This document shows, piece after piece, positions 32,911 through 36,505 of a stretch of DNA of 36,505 nt. The stretch spans positions 1-36,505 of the forward strand of contig JAHBWF010000075.1 of assembly GCA_019637105.1 (NCBI GenBank), given 5' to 3'. Source of the DNA: Labilithrix sp. GTDB lineage: Bacteria; Myxococcota_A; Polyangia; Polyangiales; Polyangiaceae. A model generated the notes under the pieces. It saw only the letters and a program-made list of their open reading frames with translations. It did no database searches and was not told the DNA's origin. How positions within the stretch are numbered: the first letter of the stretch is position 1; each line of letters starts with the position of its first letter. A program made the translations under genes and the position numbers.

Positions 32911-34170
32911 TCAGTCACACGTCGTCCGACCGAGGCACCCTGCGTACTGGCCGCTGGCGAGGCAGAGCCAGCCGCCCGCGCACTGCCCCGGCGCGTAGCC
33001 GTAGTCCGCGCAGCGATAGACGCACGAGGCCGCGCCGGCGCCGCCGCACGCCTGCTGCTGGAGGCAGCCGGTCGTCGCGTTGCAGGTCCAGCCCTCGAAG
33101 CACTCGCCGGGCGCGTAGCCGTAGTCGGCGCACGCGTACGTGCACGCGGCGGCCGCGCCGGTGACGGTGAACGTCTGCGCGGCGGAGGCGCCGCCGCCCG
33201 GCGCCGCCGTCTGCACGCGGAGCGCGTGCGCGCCGGCGGCGGCGAGCAGCGACGCAGGGAGCGTCGCGCGGAGGCGCTCGGCGCTCACGAAGGTCGTCGC
33301 GAGCGGCGTCTGTCCCGCGAGGACCTCGGAGGTCCGCGTGAAGCCGCTCCCGTCGAGCGTGACCACCAGCGACGCCGCGCCGGCGGCGGCGCTCTTCGGC
33401 GACAGCGCGGTGAGCGTCGGCGCCGGGTTCGTGACCTCGAACGGCGACGGCAGGCTGAGGACGTCGGCGCCGTTGGCGACCGTGACGCCGAAGCGGCCGG
33501 CGTCGGCGAGCGCGGCGGCCGGGATCGTCGCGCCGAGCTCGGTCGCGGAGCGGAACGTCGTCGGCAGCGCGGCGCCGTTGAAGCGCACGGTCGACGCCGC
33601 GATGAAGCCGGCGCCTGCGACGGTGAGCTCCACCGTGCTCGCGCCGACGGGCGCCGCGGCGGGCGTGAGGCTCGCGATCGACACGGCGGTCGGGTTGGCG
33701 ACCGTGAAGGCGAGCGCGTTCGACGGCCCGGCCGCCGGCGACACGACCGCGAGCTCCAGCACGCCGGCCGCGGCGAGGCGGGCGCCGGGCACCTCGACCG
33801 TGAGCTCGTTCGGGCTCGTCAGCGTCGCGGGGAGCGTCGCGCCGGCGAGGTCTACGGTCGTCCCCGCGACGAAGCGCGTCCCGGTCAGCGTCAGCGTGAC
33901 GCCCGCCGGCGCTTCGCCCACCGTCACCGAGTCGGGCGTCACCGCCGTGAGCGTGGGCGCCTCCGCCGGGGGATCGCCCGGCGCCGCCGGATCCGCCGCC
34001 TCCCCGCCCTCGGGCGCCGCCCCGGCCTCGACGGTGGGCGCGCGCTTCTTCTTCGTCCCCGCGGGCGGCTCGAAGTCCGGCACCGGCGGCGCCGTGCACG
34101 CGAGCGCGAGGAGCACGCACGCCCAGGCGAGCGCCGCGGGGAGGAGGAGACGGCGGAGCGGCGACGGCAT
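32911..34170 (-). CDS. Lipoprotein with three or four IPT/TIG-like domains and two Cys-rich repeats
   Basis: A 419-residue protein. The ATG at 34170 gives a good lipoprotein signal (LLLPAALAWACVLLALAC); a TTG at 34188 would add six residues. Three to four IPT/TIG-like units of about 85 residues follow, each opening with a pattern such as LTAVTPDSV or LTALSPKSAAAG and a strand with G..F (GTRFVAGTTV, GAGFIAASTV, GSGFTRTSEV). Finally two Cys-rich repeats appear: CADYGYAPGECFEGWTC and CADYGYAPGQCAGGWLC, each followed by further cysteines. IPT domains usually mediate binding at the surface. The Cys repeat is not one I can name. The phosphoesterase gene 73 bp downstream is on the same strand. Confidence 0.82.
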   Translation of the reverse strand: MPSPLRRLLLPAALAWACVLLALACTAPPVPDFEPPAGTKKKRAPTVEAGAAPEGGEAADPAAPGDPPAEAPTLTAVTPDSVTVGEAPAGVTLTLTGTRFVAGTTVDLAGATLPATLTSPNELTVEVPGARLAAAGVLELAVVSPAAGPSNALAFTVANPTAVSIASLTPAAAPVGASTVELTVAGAGFIAASTVRFNGAALPTTFRSATELGATIPAAALADAGRFGVTVANGADVLSLPSPFEVTNPAPTLTALSPKSAAAGAASLVVTLDGSGFTRTSEVLAGQTPLATTFVSAERLRATLPASLLAAAGAHALRVQTAAPGGGASAAQTFTVTGAAAACTYACADYGYAPGECFEGWTCNATTGCLQQQACGGAGAASCVYRCADYGYAPGQCAGGWLCLASGQYAGCLGRTTCD

Positions 34171-34442
34171 CGACGCTCGTCGTTTCAACGACCGTTCCAG
34201 CTCGCGAGCCTGGATCGCGGCCGTCCATCCACGTCGTTTCGACGGCGATTCGCGCCCGTTCGGCGCGGCCGCGCCGCGCGGGTGTGGGGCTTCCGCCCAC
34301 CAGAGTGGTACACGAATGTTTTATTGATCCCGCCGCGAAGCGCCGTGGCCGCCGCGCCCGAGCCGTCGCGGCGCGACGGTGAGCGGTCGCCGCGCGTCGG
34401 TGAGAGACTCGTCATTTCCGGCGGTTCGTCGTCCAATGAGGC

Positions 34443-35636
34443 ATGGCCGAGGAGGCAGCGCAGAAGCCGGGCTCGACGCGGGCGCTCGTCGCGCTCCTCG
34501 CGTTCGTCCTCGGCTTCGCGACCGTCCCGCACCGCGTGATGGAGCGGGACGCCGCGAGGTGGTTCGACGGCGACCCGGCGAAGGCGGACCTGCTCGCGGA
34601 GGGGGTCGCGCGCTGGACGGCGTCGCCCGGCGAGCTCGCGCCCGCGACCTTCGCGACGGGCTCGTCGCGGTTCGACGGCGAGTGGCTCTTCGCGACGTTC
34701 ATGATGTCGGCGATGGGGTTCGGCCAGGTCGCGGCGGAGCGGACCGGCGCCGCCCGCGACGAGAGCCTCGCGCGCATGGAGCGGTGCCTCGACGCGCTGT
34801 TCGAGCCGGGGGTCCGCGTGTTCGAGGACAGGGCCTGGGGCGACGACGCGCTCGCCTCGCTCGACGCGGCGCCGGGCTCCGCCGAGGACCGCGGCCACGT
34901 CGCCTACCTCGGGTACGCCGGGCTCGCGCTCTCGCTCCACCGCACGCTCCGCCCGTCGTCGCGGTTCGTCGCGCGCGAGGAGGCGATCGCGCGCGCGCTC
35001 GAGCGGCGCATCGAGGCCTCGCCGACCGGCTTCGTCGAGACGTACCCGGGCGAGGTCTACCCGGTCGACAACACGGCCGCGCTCGCCGCGCTCGCGCTGC
35101 ACGCGCGGGCGACGCGGGAGCCGCCGTCGAACGCGCTCGGCCGCGGGCTCGCGGCCGTGTCGCGGAGCGGCGTGGATCCCGCCACCGGCCTCCTCGTCCA
35201 GGCGGTGACCGTCGACGACGCCGCGCCGCGGGACGTCCCGCGCGCCTCGGGCACGGCCCTGGCGGCGTACTTCCTCTCCTTCGCCGACGAGGCGACGTCG
35301 CGCGCGCTGTTCCGCGCGCTCGAGGAGCATCAGTTCCGAACGGTGCTCGGGTTCGGCGGGATGATGGAGTACCCGCCGGGGAGGCGAAGCGCCCGCGGCG
35401 ACGTCGACTCGGGGCCGGTGTTCCTCGGCTTCGGCGTCTCGGCGAGCGGGTTCGCCCTCGGCGCGAGCCGCGTCCACGGGGATCGCGAGACCTTCACCGC
35501 GCTCTACGCGACCGCGCAGCTCTTCGGCGCGCCGCTCGAAGAGGACGGGACGCTGACCTACGCGACCGGCGGCCCGCTCGGCGACGCGATCCTGTTCGCG
35601 ATGCTCACGGCGCCGCGCGCGCGGAGGCCGTCGTGA
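34443..35636 (+). CDS. Membrane-anchored protein of unknown function, possible alpha/alpha-toroid
   Basis: A 397-residue protein with an N-terminal membrane anchor (about 13-30). The rest is helical with paired hydrophobic helices and turns such as SSRFDGEWLFATFMMSAMGFG, HVAYLGYAGLALSLHRTL, PVDNTAALAALALHARAT and FLGFGVSASGFALGASR. This resembles alpha/alpha-barrel proteins (glycosidase-related or linalool dehydratase-like), but no catalytic signature is certain. It overlaps the next gene by four bases (GTGA at 35633), implying coupled translation and a joint role at the membrane. Confidence 0.75.
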   Translation: MAEEAAQKPGSTRALVALLAFVLGFATVPHRVMERDAARWFDGDPAKADLLAEGVARWTASPGELAPATFATGSSRFDGEWLFATFMMSAMGFGQVAAERTGAARDESLARMERCLDALFEPGVRVFEDRAWGDDALASLDAAPGSAEDRGHVAYLGYAGLALSLHRTLRPSSRFVAREEAIARALERRIEASPTGFVETYPGEVYPVDNTAALAALALHARATREPPSNALGRGLAAVSRSGVDPATGLLVQAVTVDDAAPRDVPRASGTALAAYFLSFADEATSRALFRALEEHQFRTVLGFGGMMEYPPGRRSARGDVDSGPVFLGFGVSASGFALGASRVHGDRETFTALYATAQLFGAPLEEDGTLTYATGGPLGDAILFAMLTAPRARRPS

Positions 35637-35959
35637 CCGCGTTCCTCCGCGCCAACCTCCGCCCGGTCGTGCTCGCGGGGCTCTCCTTCGGCTGCCTGGC
35701 GATCCACCACGTGCTCCTGCGAGCGATGGCGCACGGCCACGTCGCGCACGTGCTCCTCGGCGCCGGGAACGCCGCGCCGCCCGCAGGCGCCGCGGCCCTG
35801 GCGATCGCGCTCGTCGTCGTGCGCTTCGTCCTCGTGATGCTCGTGCCCGGCTTCTTGCTCGCGGCGGCCGCGGAGATCGCGGCCTACCTCCTGGTCGGAC
35901 CGAGGCGCGCCGAGGACCTCGACGAGGACGGCGCCGAGCCCGCCGCCGACGACGCCTGA
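35633..35959 (+). CDS. Small membrane protein coupled to the preceding gene
   Basis: A 108-residue protein starting at GTG 35633, overlapping the upstream stop as GTGA. Hydrophobic segments occur at about 10-30 (VVLAGLSFGCLAIHHVLL), 43-62 (AAALAIALVVVRFV) and 62-82 (MLVPGFLLAAAAEIAAYLL), followed by an acidic C-terminal tail (RRAEDLDEDGAEPAADDA). No family is recognised. The coupling suggests that it forms a complex with the 397-residue protein. Confidence 0.72.
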   Translation: MTAFLRANLRPVVLAGLSFGCLAIHHVLLRAMAHGHVAHVLLGAGNAAPPAGAAALAIALVVVRFVLVMLVPGFLLAAAAEIAAYLLVGPRRAEDLDEDGAEPAADDA

Positions 35960-35988
35960 CGGCGCCGCGCGGCCGCCGCTCAGAATCC

Positions 35989-36101
35989 GGCCAAGAGCTC
36001 TCTTGGCCAGGTTCTCCTCGATGTCACCTCGGGAGGGCTCGCGCCCTCCCGCCCCAAAAAAGCGCGGTTTTTCGGGGTCCCCCTCCGCGGCGGCTCCGCG
36101 G
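35989..36101. repeat. Compound hairpin element: three stems and a short direct repeat
   Basis: Stem 1: GGCCAAGA (35989-35996) with TCTTGGCC (36001-36008). Stem 2: CGGGAGGGC (36030-36038) with GCCCTCCCG (36043-36051), 4-base loop. Stem 3: CCCC+A5 (36052-36061) with T5+GGGG (36068-36077), one mismatch, 6-base loop. Then two CTCCGCGGC copies (36083-36091, 36094-36102). It lies between convergent genes, and stem 3 could end transcription in both directions because each arm carries an A- or T-run. Confidence 0.7.
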
Positions 36102-36132
36102 CGCGTCGCCGATTTCGAGTTTGGACGGTTCT

Positions 36133-36354
36133 TCACTCCGACGTGTCGATCTCGATCTCCGAGGCCGCCGGCGCCGGCGCCGCCGGTACGACCATCGGCG
36201 AGCGCGGGATCGTGTACTGCCGCCAGATCGCCCAGACCGCCGCGAGGACGGCGACCGAGCCCAGCACGAACATCCGCACGAGCACGACGACCGGGTACCT
36301 GATCCGCTCAGGCGCGCGCGCCTCCGTCACCTTGCGCTTCTTCTTCCGGACCAC
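36133..36354 (-). CDS. Small single-pass membrane protein
   Basis: A 73-residue protein with a very basic start (MVRKKKRKVTEAR), one hydrophobic helix (PVVVLVRMFVLGSVAVLAAVW, about 21-43) and a Pro/Ala-rich tail ending in acidic residues (EIEIDTSE). The basic start predicts a cytoplasmic N-terminus. The GTG start is supported by TATGGT 9 nt upstream. The family is unknown. It converges with the 108-residue gene across the hairpin element. Confidence 0.6.
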   Translation of the reverse strand: MVRKKKRKVTEARAPERIRYPVVVLVRMFVLGSVAVLAAVWAIWRQYTIPRSPMVVPAAPAPAASEIEIDTSE

Positions 36355-36363
36355 GATGCGCCC

Positions 36364-36369
36364 ACCATA
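36364..36369 (-). promoter_or_regulatory. Candidate -10 element TATGGT for a leaderless transcript
   Basis: On the minus strand TATGGT lies 9 nt before the GTG at 36354, the same hexamer and arrangement as at 1473-1478. Confidence 0.4.
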
Positions 36370-36421
36370 GCGCGCCTGCCCCGCGGGCGCCGGTGAGCCC
36401 CCACGCGGACGCCGCGCGTAG

Positions 36422-36427
36422 TAGGCT
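36422..36427 (+). promoter_or_regulatory. Candidate -10 element TAGGCT before the last gene
   Basis: TAGGCT, the same hexamer as before mtfA, lies 10 nt before the GTG at 36438. Confidence 0.35.
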
Positions 36428-36437
36428 GCGCCGCATC

Positions 36438-36505
36438 GTGGGAGGGAGAGTCCATGCGCCCCGCGCCGCCTCGCGCCGCTGGGTCGTCGCCGCGGCCGCG
36501 CTCGC
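36438..36505 (+). CDS. 5' end of an exported protein gene (runs off the window)
   Basis: GTG 36438 opens a frame that reads VGGRVHAPRAASRRW then VVAAAALA, a basic N-region and hydrophobic core of a signal peptide. The ATG at 36454 gives a different frame that is Arg/Pro-rich and not signal-like, although it has GGGAGGGAG upstream. The identity of the product cannot be told from 22 codons. Confidence 0.5.
   Translation, partial: MGGRVHAPRAASRRWVVAAAAL

Noticed and set aside
34300-34335. AT-rich patch as a sign of horizontal transfer
   Set aside because: It is short and intergenic, in a divergent promoter region, and both flanking genes have the same codon use as their neighbours.
36454-36505. 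ATG at 36454 as start of the last gene
   Set aside because: Although GGGAGGGAG lies upstream, the frame encodes Arg/Pro-rich sequence, whereas GTG 36438 gives a signal peptide and has a -10-like TAGGCT.

Overview
The window is very GC-rich, densely coded DNA from what looks like a myxobacterium (Myxococcota, most likely a Polyangiales relative). This is inferred, not proven. The supports are extreme G/C at third codon positions, about a dozen predicted secreted lipoproteins, a MYXO-CTERM-type C-terminal sorting signal on a trypsin-like protease, a tail that looks like a membrane-anchored Ser/Thr kinase, and a hybrid histidine kinase. I see no phage, IS element, CRISPR array, rRNA or tRNA gene.

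Layout. 1-2832 (+): tail of a probable kinase, a translationally coupled helical-repeat envelope protein, and a GT87-like glycosyltransferase. 2843-5618 (-): a small membrane protein, rpsG and rpsL behind a clear TTGACA/TAGAGT promoter but without fusA next to them, and an unknown lipoprotein. 6018-8353 (+): two unknown lipoproteins. 8369-9202 (-): undecaprenyl-diphosphatase. 9340-9861 (+): SpoU-type RNA methyltransferase. 9888-11335 (-): a lipoprotein with a permuted papain-like active site, followed by a possible 17-residue peptide gene. 11634-13065: an Asp/Ala-rich lipoprotein (+) and a trypsin-like protease (-). 13250-16319 (+): a likely operon of a DUF362 protein with a Cys-containing C-terminal domain, a GT-A-type transferase and a HAD phosphatase. 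16375-17796 (-): HtrA-type protease lipoprotein. 18030-22138 (+): PPC-like lipoprotein, GAF/histidine kinase/receiver hybrid, M19 dipeptidase. 22175-22730: a radical-SAM pseudogene with an internal deletion. 22970-26853 (+): FGE-fold lipoprotein, AraC-type regulator, serine beta-lactamase-like lipoprotein. 27030-28484 (-): di-heme cytochrome. 28773-29444 (+): unknown protein with a Cys/His cluster. 29505-34170 (-): exported protein, MtfA peptidase, 5'-nucleotidase-like phosphoesterase with EF-hands, IPT/TIG lipoprotein with a Cys-rich repeat. 34443-35959 (+): a coupled pair of unknown proteins. 36133-36354 (-): small membrane protein. 36438-end (+): start of another exported protein.

Most genes are envelope or export functions (cell-wall lipid recycling, proteases, peptidases, lipoproteins, a cytochrome), with a few housekeeping genes between. 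No single pathway joins them. Clear coupling is limited to kinase tail/repeat protein (ATGA), DUF362/GT-A/HAD, and the GTGA pair at 35633.

Two signals cut across the window. First, a TANNNT-like -10 hexamer lies 6-10 nt before the start codon of at least seven genes, which suggests leaderless transcription and decides several starts. Second, strong GC-rich hairpins without U-tracts follow several genes. The items most worth a second look are the DUF362 fusion, the permuted papain-like lipoprotein with its palindromic promoter and small ORF, the radical-SAM deletion, the CADYGYAPG Cys-rich repeat and the compound hairpin element at 35989-36101.
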